Origin: Mnemiopsis leidyi
Lineage: Eukaryota > Ctenophora > Tentaculata > Lobata > Bolinopsidae
Reading direction: 5' to 3'
DNA: 31,187 bases
NCBI GenBank assembly: GCA_000226015.1
Contig: JH152895.1
Coordinates: 6,111 to 37,297 of the forward strand
The notes beneath the pieces are model-generated. The model was not told the DNA's origin, searched no databases, and worked only from the letters and a program-made list of their open reading frames with translations. The number at the start of each line of letters is the position of its first letter. Position 1 is the first letter of the stretch. Positions 1-9,222 of the stretch are shown here, one piece after another. The position numbers were made by a program, and so were the translations under genes.

Positions 1-660
1 AGAGAGAGAGAGGGGGGTTATTGTATCTCCAGTATGAAGTTTGTTTTCTTCAGGGGTGGTGTCTAGGGGTGGCATTGGCTCTAAATTTTCTGAATTTCCC
101 CAGTGTGATTATCCTTATCCCAGCCAAATTATCTTTTTCAGCTAAAACCTTGGTGCAAATCGGCTTGAAAGGACGGAAAAATACACATTAACTTGGATAT
201 ATCATTTAGCTTGTGTCAGTCTAGTAAAAAACGGTGCTGTAAATTTCGACCTAATTTCCCCATTTCTCAATTAAAATTGCAATTAATTATTATATATAGT
301 CTGTTTGTAATTCCAAGCTTTCTGCATTGCATATTTCGGGATGAATATCATAGTTAAGATAGTAAGGATAGTTGAAACAGTTAAGTTTGGTTAATTCCCG
401 GACCAGCTCTACAGAAAAGATCCAATCTCTTTGAAATACAAATTTTCTGCCAAAACGTTCTCTTCACTCCTATCAGAAAAACGAACACTGTTCATGACAG
501 TAACTTTATTTAGCAATTTTGAGGAAACCATTGAAAGTGAATGGTTAACCTGTGCGGCATGAAAATGTACTAATTTTCATTTTGGCAAGCATTACTGCAA
601 TATTTTAACCGATTTAACTTGTTAGACGAAATAAAATTTCTGTCCTTATTATATCAAATC
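1..660. other. non-coding AT-rich stretch with short GA microsatellite at its edge
   Basis: The window opens with a short GA run. The remaining sequence is AT-rich with stops in all frames. I see no coding signal, RNA gene or transposon terminus in it. Confidence 0.6.
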
Positions 661-745
661 GGTGTATCAGCATTGTATCATCATTGTATCGGTGAATCAA
701 CATTGTATCAACATTGTATCGGTGTATCAACATTGTATCGGACTA
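661..745. repeat. minisatellite built on ATCAACATTGT / ATCGGTGT words
   Basis: About six degenerate copies of a 12-bp word (CATTGTATC preceded by GGTGTATCAA or ATCAA variants) run in tandem. The short open frame across it is a by-product of the repeat, not a gene. Confidence 0.8.
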
Positions 746-1100
746 CATGTTTATCATTTCATAATGTCGCCAAGTCTTAGACACTACAATCGTCATCCTA
801 AACACAGATCACAGACAGCCAAGGAAACCCGAAAAAACCTAATTTAAGCTAACACTGGTAGTACAGTTAAACTTAGTAGTAGTACCACCCGATCTACCAA
901 CTGCAGACTTCATGACGCGACATAGTTCAGTAGTTTGTCCTATAGCCACCTTCCTAGCATGACCTCCCGTCCTCCCGGCCGTATTGTCGTACTTAAAGAG
1001 CCTTTTTGTGACTTCTCCTATACAATAGGGATAATCCCTTCGGACATTAAATACTTTGCAAATATGAATAATACTAAAACCTCCCTGTCTCATCAGCGGG

Positions 1101-1360
1101 CACGTGCGCCAAGGCAGCCAATCTGATTGGCTGTCACCAGGAATACTCGTCGCTGATTGGTCTAGAGACCGCCGGGTCAGGCGCTTCAGCACACCACCTC
1201 CAGGTAACGTTGTTTGTTTAAGCCCGTTTCCTACACTGCCAGACATACACACGATCCCGAATACAGGCTCCTGATTGGTAAAGAACTCCCGTTCTCGTCG
1301 CTGATTGGCCGATTGGTCTACACAGGAGTTGTGTGTAAGTGTAAGTGTGTATATAGTTTG
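1101..1360 (+). promoter_or_regulatory. candidate promoter: E-box, CCAAT-box cluster and TATA-like element
   Basis: A locally GC/CpG-richer patch holds CACGTG at 1101-1106. CCAAT/ATTGG boxes lie at 1118-1122, 1126-1130, 1156-1160, 1274-1278, 1304-1308 and 1312-1316. A TATA-like GTATATAG follows at 1349-1356. Six NF-Y-type boxes in 200 bp ahead of a TATA-like element is promoter-like in arrangement. No coding exon is recognisable just downstream, so the transcript it would serve is unknown. The minus-strand reading frame that crosses this patch (839-1450) shows no domain and is treated as spurious. Confidence 0.4.
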
Positions 1361-1459
1361 GCGTGGTGACGGAGTAGAAGGCAGAACGGTAAGAATACAA
1401 CTGTGAGAAGGTACTTCAGTCGGGACAAACCACTTGCTGAATTTCATCAAAATTCATGC

Positions 1460-3500
1460 GAACTTTCTGTTAATTTGGAGTAAAATTTCTGATGGATTTT
1501 TATGTTATATGAAATTTCGTGAAATTCATATGAAATAAGAGTGAAATTGGAGAAATATATTTTTAAAATATCCTGAATATAACTTAACATGCTCATTGAA
1601 TTAGACTAGAATTTTTGCCGTTAACTTTCGGTGCAATTTCAGTCAGTTACAAAATATACAATACACTTGCAATCGGAGAACCCACTTGAGAGGTTGTGAC
1701 AGAACTTGAATTCCTAAAAATACCGAATAGCCGAAAATACAGCGAAAAAAACGAAAAATGGGTGTGATCACAATTAAAAACACATTACTTTGACCTGAGA
1801 AAAGCTGGGTCGACCAATAAAAACACGTCTACTGGTCACATGACAGACGGATCCAATCAGCTATCACTACCGAAAGTGTTGTAGCTGAGAGGATTTCACG
1901 AGAACGTGATCATAACCGCTTCGGTTGTAAGGGTTGAAAATTGCAAGTTCGGTTGACACTTTGCTACATTGGCACTCTGCCAGGGGGGATGAAATGTCGA
2001 AATTTCGGAAGGAGTTTTGCAAAATTATACAGCTTTAGAAACAAATAAGTCTACTAATTTTAAGGTATAGAAGATCTTATACTCGAACCGCGCTTTGTTT
2101 ACATATGACGGTTTTCCAATCGCTGCTTACCTAGCAGCTGAGTTGAATGTAAGATTTTCATCCATTGTATGAATAACTAACCTTACCGGGCCGCGTATTA
2201 TTAAACATTAATCTACAAGAATATCCAATGGTATGACGTTAGTTCCTTGCCTATTTTCCGGTTTTCTTGCTTCCTGACCAAGAAAGCCGACTCAAAGCTC
2301 CAGTAGAATTAAGACTATTCCGTGCAAGCAGGACTAGTTCTGCTTCCCTTACTCTTCACTTTTCAGCAAATATAGGAGTGTATTGGCAACTTCAAAACAT
2401 ACCACAGTTTTACACTTGATGGCGAGACGCATTATTATCATATTCTTTATCACTTTGCTGTTTTTCAAATAAGTTAATCCTGTAAGTCTCTAGTAATAAT
2501 CGCAATTTACGCAATAACTCTAGTTATTATCACAATTTGCATTATATGCCTAGTGCTGCCTCAAATTCACCATTTGGTATTAAGTGAAGCTACAATCACG
2601 TATCTGCTGCAATAAAAGTTAACTGCTTTCCGACTATGTCGTAATATGTCCAATAACTCCTCCAGATAGCAGGATACGGTGCAGTTTTAGTAGTTTTATA
2701 GTATTATAGTGGTACTATTATATAGTTTTACAGTGCTGTGCAGGTTTCATAGAACTGCAAGTTGACAGGCATTTTTGATATGAACATGACAGACAAATTT
2801 CATTAACATATAAACGAAGAACGTGAACTAACTTAATATATTTTAAATAACTGAAGCCACAGGCTGCGCAGTCCGAAACCTACTTTTATCATTGCACTCC
2901 ATAAAACAATGCAGATTAATAATGTATGATCATCTTATTGATGATGATTATTGAGGTCTAGTGTTTGAAATCTAAGCAACGATCTACTCTTTGTGTACTA
3001 CCTCTGTAACATATTAAGGTGTCTCTGTTTATTCACTTATCCAAATCCTGACGAGTACAATAAAAAGCTTTGATTAGAATCACACTTAAATCCACTTTAA
3101 ATACTTAAACCTTAACACCTCATCTACCCTTCTATGACATATTATTCAGTATACTTGATAAACTGCCAATCACTTGTGGTGGATTCAGTCCTTCATTTAG
3201 TGTAAAACTAAGCTCAAGTGCTCTGACGCAAAGTTTAAAAATAACTGTGGAAAGAGCGGGAAATCAAATTTACCCAGACGATTTCACCGATCACTCCTTA
3301 TTTAAGGCTTAACCATTTCGTCATACACCCTGGATCAGGGTCCCATATTTTACATACCAACAAATCACGGCATCTTCTTCCGGGTTTTACGTTCAAAACA
3401 GATTCCAGATAAGATTACATTGCGTAGTATATTTATCGAATATAATTCTAGTCCATTTTACAAACAGTCCCTAAACAAATATAACAGCTTGATTGCATCT
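1460..3500. other. non-coding AT-rich stretch
   Basis: No open frame of coding character is present on either strand. One regulatory-looking cluster sits at 1814-1857 and is listed separately. The rest holds nothing I can support. Confidence 0.5.
1814..1857. promoter_or_regulatory. CCAAT / CLEAR-type E-box / CCAAT cluster
   Basis: CCAAT at 1814-1818, the palindrome GTCACATGAC at 1835-1844 and CCAAT at 1853-1857 lie within 44 bp. GTCACATGAC matches the M-box/CLEAR motif bound by MiT/TFE bHLH-zip factors, and CCAAT is the NF-Y site. The same pairing of E-box and CCAAT occurs at 1101-1130 and 4879-4939. Function is inferred from motifs only. Confidence 0.35.
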
Positions 3501-3530
3501 ATCAGCAGCTACACACTTCAAACTACACAC

Positions 3531-3745
3531 GCGTTGCTACATACTTCATACGTGTTACATAACACTACACACGTGTTGTTACACAATACACACGTGTTGC
3601 TACACAATACACACGCGTTGTTACACACTACACACGTGTTGCTTCACACTACACACGTGTTGCTACACACTACACACGTGTTGCTACACACTACACACGT
3701 GTTGCTACACACTACACACGTGTTGCTACACACGTGTTGCGACAC
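3531..3745. repeat. 21-bp minisatellite carrying eight CACGTG E-boxes
   Basis: The unit is about 21 bp (CTACACACGTGTTGCTACACA type) and occurs roughly ten times. Exact CACGTG cores begin at 3570, 3591, 3633, 3654, 3675, 3696, 3717 and 3731; the copy at 3612 has CACGCG instead. The unit length is divisible by three and lacks stops, which is why long Leu/His/Thr- or Cys/Tyr-rich frames appear here. Those frames are not considered genes. Confidence 0.9.
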
Positions 3746-3759
3746 ACATTCATAATTAA

Positions 3760-4610
3760 CGAACTTAGTTCCGGAAAAACGTGATACGTTTCGTAAAACT
3801 CATTAAATTGAGACGTCACTAAGATATGAAACCTTCATATAATTATCATTTTAATATTTTTAAATCACGCGTTGTTCCTTAGCATTTTTATAGTTTTTTC
3901 ACATGAACAAACGGAAAACTGCTGCAAGTCCTCGCATTCCTATCTGCAACAGCAACCCCAAAATAGCGGGTTAAATTCCGCGTTCTCCCTTCAAATCGCA
4001 TTTATACAGCATGATGCAATGGGGCCGAGGAGAACCTAAATTGGAGAAGGGAGTACAAACCTAATATTCTCACCCCAAGACAGTAAGATAAGTCCAGGTT
4101 TTCCAATTTTCCGACGTATTAAAGCTTCCAACTGTAGTAAGTTTTAAAACTTAAGAGAAAGATACAGTTGTCGCTCTTATCATCTAGAGGCTCAGCGAAG
4201 CAATGTAGCAAAATGTCTAAACTTGTCGGTGTTTCCAGCCCAATAGCCAGATCATATCCAACCAAGGATCGTTCGGAGTCGCCCATATGTCAGTCATGAG
4301 CCATGTTGTAAAATAATCGCGTGTGTATTTTTTAAAGGCGACTAACGATTTAATGGTTATTAGATTCGATGATTGTAGTTGTTAACAAATAATTGTAGTG
4401 TTCATGTAAACTGGCTGTCCAGGGCACAACAAACAATTTTAAAACTCTCTCTCACATACTGCTCCATGATACAGTGATTTAAATAGATTTATCTCACAGG
4501 CTCTCTTCTCCTCCTTTCTCTTTACCGGACATACGATAGTTTTAAAAAGTGTACCACCGATCGTTCATACAGATCAAAATAAACACACTGAAACATGCAT
4601 CTCAATTCAA
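3760..4610. other. non-coding stretch, nothing recognised
   Basis: AT-rich sequence with frequent stops. No repeat array, transposon terminus or coding signal was seen. Confidence 0.5.
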
Positions 4611-4615
4611 TTTTC

Positions 4616-4657
4616 TACAGACAGACAGACAGCTGACAGACAGACAGACAGACAGCT

Positions 4658-4693
<36 letters not shown>

Positions 4694-4706
4694 GGCAGAC
4701 AGACAA
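4616..4706. repeat. CAGA/GACA tetranucleotide microsatellite
   Basis: An interrupted (CAGA)n tract with two CAGCTGA interruptions. The Cys/Leu/Val/Ser-rich minus-strand frame over it is a repeat artefact. Confidence 0.95.
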
Positions 4707-4878
4707 ACATACACACGGACACGATGCGTGCCCGGAATTCCGAGTTCGTTACCCTCGTCACGGGAAGACCTCCGCAAGTCATGAACAAGGCCTGCAAGAT
4801 GTCTGAGTATTGTCGGGTCAGGGTCAGCACAGCATGTCGCTGCGACAACGTGTCATTTTTCACATGTAAACTCAGCAG

Positions 4879-5010
4879 GTCACGTGAGGGAGTTCCAGCA
4901 TTCTGATTGGATGGACGAATGTGTGGAGCTCGTAATTGGCCGAGATGTTCATGTAAAGTTCAGGTTTATTTACGATGGGTGTAGAAACCAAGCCCGGGTC
5001 TATAAATAAC
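4879..5010 (+). promoter_or_regulatory. candidate TATA promoter with E-box and CCAAT boxes
   Basis: GTCACGTGAG (4879-4888, CLEAR/USF-type E-box) is followed by ATTGG at 4906-4910 and 4935-4939, then a consensus TATAAATA at 5001-5008. Order and spacing are those of a plus-strand core promoter with a start expected near 5030. No plus-strand gene is recognisable downstream; the next plus-strand coding sequence is far away. It could drive a non-coding RNA, a retroelement remnant or nothing. Confidence 0.4.
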
Positions 5011-5084
5011 GGTTGCTTGAAAATGTTGTTTTTGTTAAGATACGTTTTTTAAATTGTTAACTACTAAAAAAACTAGTAAATACT

Positions 5085-5255
5085 GTTAAAACTAGTGACT
5101 ACAATATAAACCAGTGACTACAATATAAACCAGTGACTACTAAATAAACTAGTGACTACTATATGAATTTTTGACTACTATATAAACCAGTGACTACTAA
5201 ATAAATTAGTGACTACTATATGAATTAGTGACTAGGTACTATATAAACTATTAAA
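5085..5255. repeat. ~20-bp AT-rich minisatellite (GTGACTACTATATAAACCA)
   Basis: About eight degenerate tandem copies of a GTGACTAC-ATATAAAC-type unit of roughly 20-21 bp. It lies on the 3' side of Eph-like exon 5 with respect to that gene's strand. Confidence 0.85.
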
Positions 5256-5477
5256 GTTGCGATATTAAGTAGAGAACTAGGCGGCATGATGAGAAGGTTT
5301 CATAACGGGATAAATCCAAAGCGATATCTTAGAATACCTTCCAGTTCCATTTAAACAAAATTCCACTTTTTGTTAAGCGTTGAACATACAATTACACCGA
5401 TCAATGAGCTCCCTTTAAACCAAACTTCAAATTCCGATCGTTAACAATCAACAAATAAATTAAAACAGAACACTCAC

Positions 5478-5550
5478 GATTTTGAGGGTGCGAGGAGTTG
5501 GACACGCAGACCCCGGGAACTTGGACGTCCTGAACACCGTTCAGCACTGT
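5478..5550 (-). CDS. Eph-like receptor exon 5 (start of the Cys-rich/sushi-like region)
   Basis: This 73-nt exon runs from the acceptor ACAACAAG (first exon base 5550) to the donor ATC|GTGAGT (last exon base 5478). It is read in phase 0 and leaves in phase 1. Its 24 residues include VQVPGVCVSNSS. These align with the Eph-family segment just after the ligand-binding domain, where a VEVxGxCVxNS pattern is typical. Counting from the CP of exon 4 to the Cys of GVC gives the same 30-residue spacing I recall for vertebrate Eph receptors. The first five exon bases and the acceptor are part of a 47-bp tandem repeat. The next exons of the Cys-rich, fibronectin III and kinase regions were not found further down this strand. 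Confidence 0.55.
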
Positions 5551-8135
5551 CTTGTTGTACCTGGTCAATGTTATGTAATGTTATGTAAACCAACTGTCTT
5601 GTTGTACCTGGTCAATGTTATGTAATGTTATGTAAACCAACTGTCTTGTTGTACCTGGTCAATGTTATGTAATGTTATGTAAACCAACTGATATGAAACC
5701 GGGGTTTTTTACCTCTCATATAAAGATAACCGGGGCCGGGTTTTCCTAGTCATCATATAAAAAACGGGATTTTCCTACTTCTGATGTAAAGAAATTCAGA
5801 GTTTCCTACTGCCGTTTGTTTCAGTAGTACAGTAATTAACCCTGATTTAATAATTCAGTATATGTCCAGTGGTGTTTTGATGAAAAGTTCACAAATATGA
5901 ACCTTTAAATACAACTATATGAGCTTCTATTTAAACTTTATAAATTAGTAACAAACCTAACAGCGTTGAAGACTCTCTCTGGGCAGTATCTGTAGTTTAC
6001 TTTAAAATCCTTTATTCTAATGCAAGCACCCACGTCACGAATCGCAAAGAAGACTCCCTTGTGGTTGCCTGGACGTCTTAGTGTTACTTCTTAGTGTTAC
6101 TTCTTAGTGTTACTTCTTAGTGTTACTTCTTAGTATTACTTCTTAGTGTTACTTCTTAGTGCTACCTCTTAGTGTTACTTCTTAGTGTTACTTCTTAGTG
6201 TTACTCTTAGTGTTACTTCATAGTGTTACTTCTTAGTGTTACTTCTTAGTGGTACTTCTTAGTGTTACTTCTTAGTATAACTTCTTAGTGTTACTTCTTA
6301 GTGTTCTATCTTCGTATTAATTCTTAGTTTTACTTGTTATTGTTACTTCTTAGTGTTACTTCTTAGTGTTACTCTTAGTATTACTCTTAGTTTTACTTAG
6401 ATTACTGTTACTTTATACGGCTACTTCTTAGTTTTAATTTTTTAGTTCATCTTTTCTGTTTAAACCCGGCAATAGAAAAATGTTCATCTTAAAACCAGAG
6501 AGACAGATAGGGATTAGGGAAGTTTGGTAAATCTATAAAATCAGCAAGGTAATGATACACAGTCGAGAACTAACGTTTCAATCTCATTGTAGACATGGCC
6601 AACTAAGGGCTACTACTACTGTTAACAACATAGGACGTTTAAATCGGACCGATTGCGCGCCTGCATATAAAAAGTGTGCTTATTAGGTACAATTTCTATA
6701 TGCCGGAGCGCAATGGGTCCTGTCGGCACGCAATAGGTCCTGTAAAATGTCCTATGTTGTTCACAGCTAGAAACATGATTTAATATTTCAGCCCGAAAAA
6801 AAGTGCTGTGCAAATCAGGCTTTTTAATTACAAAGCATGAACAGGACAAAAGTGATGACACATCAAATAAAAATCTGCTCTCTGTCTGGACCAAGGTAAT
6901 GGGTGGGCCGCCAACCGGGCAGGGGAACTCTGGACACCATTCATTAACTGACACCTTAACAAGAGGGTGAGGAGGGCCTACAAGACGGTGAAACACACAG
7001 CTAGATGAAACAAGATATCAATAACATCGGCAAGCTAAACTACAACCTGAACCTTGATATGAAATTTTTTACAAGGTTTTAATTGCAAAAGATGTTTTGC
7101 CTCGATTTCTACCCTAATTTCCATGTATTGTGTTCAAACTAAAATTCTGTTATGCAACTGTCGACGTTATGTATAATTATTGCAATTTGTGAGAGCTGTT
7201 AATCAAGTCTTCCACTTAAAATCAATATTTAGATAACATTTGGGGCTCCAAATGTATGAGCATAAAGTTACATGATTAAGTCTAAATAATAAATACTCCA
7301 ACTACCTGAAAGTGTAACTGGGACCGTATTCCACACATATGTGTTGAAAGCAGATGGGACAACAGTGGTCCACCTCTCATTGGCAAGGGGATAGTTATAC
7401 TCATCAACTGTGCCCAATTCATTGGGATTATCACTCTGAGTAGAGGGAACTTTGAATCGTGGAGACAGTGCAAATAATCAAGCAAATAATACTGCGTAAA
7501 TAATCAAGCAAAATAATCTAATCACAGATCGGTTTCATATTTTGGTTGTACATGTACATTGAAATTCAATTTCTTTGTGAGGGGCATTTAATTAATGCCC
7601 TCTTCTTTAATTCATATTTTAGAAGATAATAACAAGCATTACCTCTTTCATGTGCAAATGAAAGGATTGGGCACAGTTGTTAACTTGAACGCCCACTTTG
7701 GATTCAGTGCAAGGACTCAGTCGGTACTGAATGTTAACATAGATATATGTCGCATTGTGTGTAAAAATGAAAGGGGTCCTGAGAAAGTTGTCTTGCTTGA
7801 TGCCGGAAATCTGGCAAACATAAAACTCAAATGGATTGCCATAAGCCCCCCATTTCTTTGAACCCAGGTCATCATCTTCATCTTTTTGGGTAGAGTACCA
7901 TTCGTCTTGGTGGCTATCTCCAAGGTCAAAAAGAGTAACTGAAAAGTGTTCATTCAAAAAAATTCAAAATAAATGTTAAATGATCAACTCGTAAAGATGG
8001 TAATGTTTTAAGTTTTTTTGCAGCATACCTATTATATGCTAAAATTCTTGAATTTGTTCAAGCATTGAAAAGCTTACCTTCGTCAGCTGCTATGAGGTAG
8101 ATGAGAAAAAAAATCTTTATAACGGATAATATCAT
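5478..8135 (-). CDS. Eph receptor-like gene, 5' part (signal peptide, ligand-binding domain, start of Cys-rich region)
   Basis: Eph receptors are receptor tyrosine kinases that bind membrane ephrins through an N-terminal jelly-roll domain. Five minus-strand exons join in consistent phase: 8135-8078 (signal peptide MILSVIKIFFLIYLIAA), 7938-7643, 7435-7306, 6977-6892 and 5550-5478. Diagnostic features are EVTLFDLGD at the mature N-terminus, W-x-S/T before YVCQI, then NFLRTPFI, ATYIYVNIQY, a paired C and CAQSFHLHMKE. These follow the ephrin-receptor pattern (EVTLLD, YQVCNV, NNWLRT, RIYVExKF, CKETFNLYYxE). Exon 4 supplies LVKVSVNEWCP, like the LVSVRVYYKKCP that closes the domain. All introns are GT-AG; the exon 4 donor (TTG|GTCCAG) is weak. 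No transmembrane or kinase exon is visible in the window. The gene therefore either continues past its left edge across a long intron or encodes a short secreted form. It is new as a model here; the family call rests on exon 2. Confidence 0.75.
5546..5690. repeat. three 47-bp direct repeats spanning the Eph-like exon 5 acceptor
   Basis: Three almost identical 47-bp units start at 5546, 5593 and 5640. On the minus strand each unit ends in CCAGGTACAACAAGACAGT, i.e. the 3' splice site plus the first five bases of exon 5. The splice acceptor is therefore triplicated in the intron. Each unit also contains the internal doublet AATGTTATGT. Confidence 0.95.
5700..6070. other. non-coding, inside intron 4 of the Eph-like gene
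   Basis: AT-rich sequence with a short degenerate duplication of a GGGTTTT-CCTA-CATATAAAG phrase at 5700-5800. Nothing else was recognised. Confidence 0.4.
6075..6440. repeat. 13-bp minisatellite (CTTAGTGTTACTT)
   Basis: About 25 tandem copies of CTTAGTGTTACTT, with 10- to 13-bp variants and rising degeneracy toward the right end. It lies in the intron between Eph-like exons 4 and 5. Confidence 0.95.
6621..6764. mobile_element. MITE-like element with ~40-bp terminal inverted repeats
   Basis: The left end (6621-6661) and the reverse complement of the right end (6725-6764) share AACAACATAGGAC followed by a matching GGACC-ATTGCG-GCC stretch. This gives imperfect inverted repeats of about 40 bp in a 144-bp element. 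A CGCAAT-GGTCCTGT phrase is duplicated internally. No clear target-site duplication was found, so the superfamily is unassigned. It lies in the Eph-like intron 4 and shows that the long minus-strand frame at 6622-6996 is not one continuous exon. Confidence 0.75.
6892..6977 (-). CDS. Eph-like receptor exon 4 (end of ligand-binding domain)
   Basis: Acceptor GTCTTGTAG at 6980-6978, then 86 nt read in phase 1 to TTG|GTCCAG. It encodes PLVKVSVNEWCPEFP, resembling the last strand of the ephrin-binding domain and the following CP of the Cys-rich region. The donor is poor, so the 3' boundary is chosen because it restores both phase and the family's Cys spacing to exon 5. Confidence 0.5.
7306..7435 (-). 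CDS. Eph-like receptor exon 3
   Basis: Strong acceptor TTCCCTCTACTCAG, then 130 nt in phase 0 to the donor TCAG|GTAGTT (phase 1). The 43 codons read SDNPNELGTVDEY...NERWTTVVPS...WNTVPVTLS, with polar, loop-rich composition. The sequence is poorly conserved with other Eph receptors but sits where the variable second half of the ligand-binding domain belongs. Confidence 0.6.
7643..7938 (-). CDS. Eph-like receptor exon 2 (core of ephrin-binding domain)
   Basis: The exon opens after the acceptor CACTTTTCAG and closes at GAG|GTAATG. Its 98 full codons carry the strongest family evidence: FYVCQI, DNFLRTPFI, TYIYVNIQYRLSPC and NNCAQSFHLHMKE. The Cys in RLSPC and in NNCAQ correspond to the conserved disulphide-forming pair of the ephrin-receptor ligand-binding domain. 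An acidic insertion (DEDDD) precedes the YVC motif, where vertebrate Eph receptors have a short loop. Confidence 0.8.
8078..8135 (-). CDS. Eph-like receptor exon 1 (signal peptide)
   Basis: The start codon is at 8135-8133. Nineteen codons encode a hydrophobic leader ending in AADE, followed by one base and the donor G|GTAAGC. Joining to exon 2 gives AADEVTLFD, the expected mature N-terminus for an Eph receptor. One base upstream of the ATG is an acceptor-like TTTAATTATAG, so the 5' end may be spliced or trans-spliced almost directly onto the start codon. Confidence 0.7.
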
Positions 8136-8717
8136 GCTATAATTAAATACAGGTTTAGATGCTAAGGAGAGACTATTCACACTCAATCAGAGTTACAGAT
8201 TACTATAAGTATCAAATATAGTGTTCAAAGGATTAATGAACAATGTTATATTGTATTATGAATTAAAAATTGATCATCCCATAACCTGACAGCGCAGCTA
8301 CAGGCTTCAACCTAACAACCCACTTATTTTCAAAAGAGGATTATTACCCAGTATTGATAATAATCTGGGGTGTCAGAAGTTACTTAAGTTAAACAACTTT
8401 TCAAGTTCAGGGCCATTTGTTTATCGTGGTAAATTTTGACAAATTTCGCGGTGCCGTGACAAGCCAAAATGCCGAATTTTGCCGCAGTTTCGCGGCAAAA
8501 AAATGCTAATTTCGTGGCAGCTTCGTGGCAAAAATTGCTTATTTTGCAGCAATTTCGCGGCAAAAATTGTAAATTCTTTACAAATTCTAGACTTTTGGTC
8601 AAGTTTTTCATGTGTTTAACACTCAAGTTATCGAGCGAATCAACGGACATATAAGTAAGTTCAAACAAAATAATAATCCTTAAAAGCAATGACATAAATA
8701 ATAAACTAATTAATTAC

Positions 8718-8952
8718 CTTCGACTTCAAATGCTTGGAGACCGTGTCCATCTGATAATGATCTACCGCCAAGCTTGCAAAAACGACAAAACAGCTTCCCA
8801 CCATCGGCGTAGAAAATTTGTTTACCAAATTCTGCAATACGAACGGTGGCAGTCACATTGTTCTGCTTAGCAGACGATCGGGGCCTCTTACTAGCAGGTG
8901 GTGAGGCAGACACCTCATCATATCTAGACCTCTTATTGAGGAAGCGGTCCAT
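8718..8952 (-). pseudogene. hAT transposase-like N-terminal exon
   Basis: An ATG at 8952 opens 78 codons ending at GAAG|GTAATT. A basic Pro/Ser-rich start (SPPASKRPRSSAK) precedes FYADGGKLFCRFC, the first half of the BED/CGGBP1-like zinc finger common at the N-terminus of animal hAT transposases. The expected distal His pair and RNaseH/dimerisation domains are absent, since the element ends soon after. This looks like a remnant of a transposase gene kept in a deleted copy, or a tiny spliced ORF. Confidence 0.55.
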
Positions 8953-9061
8953 AAACAATCAATTATCGAGTATCAATCTAGATAGCTCAATCAAACAATT
9001 AGCAAGGTGTGGTGAACAAGGTATGATGATTGGTTAAGTTCAATGAGAAGATTATCTGGCT

Positions 9062-9222
9062 CCATTACAAAGTACATTTAGTAACGTTTGGTCAAATTTA
9101 GTAACGTTTGGTTAAATTAAGTAGCGTTTGGTCAAATTTAGTAACGTTTGGTCAAATTTTGTATCCTTTGGTCAAATTTTGTAACGTTTGGTCAAATTTT
9201 GTAACATTTGGTCAAATTCCAA
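9062..9222. repeat. 20-bp minisatellite (GTAACGTTTGGTCAAATTTA) inside the hAT element
   Basis: Eight near-identical tandem copies of GTAACGTTTGGTCAAATTT. The array lies wholly between the transposon ends, so it travelled with the element or expanded after insertion. Confidence 0.95.

Noticed and set aside
839-1450. 203-codon minus-strand open frame
   Set aside because: It crosses a CpG/CCAAT-rich promoter-like patch where stops are rare, has no domain or hydrophobic pattern I recognise, and overlaps other frames equally open.
3531-3745. CRISPR-like array
   Set aside because: Units are contiguous without unique spacers; it is a simple minisatellite in an animal genome.
3420-3759. Two overlapping plus-strand frames rich in Leu-His-Thr or Cys-Tyr-Thr
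   Set aside because: They are translations of the 21-bp satellite, whose length is a multiple of three and lacks stops.
4615-4863. Cys/Leu/Val/Ser-rich minus-strand frame
   Set aside because: Its tail is the CAGA microsatellite and the rest has no recognisable domain.
6622-6996. 124-codon minus-strand frame as one exon or as a secreted C-terminus of the Eph-like protein
   Set aside because: More than a third of it lies inside the MITE at 6621-6764. Only the first ~28 codons fit the Eph family and connect to exon 5.
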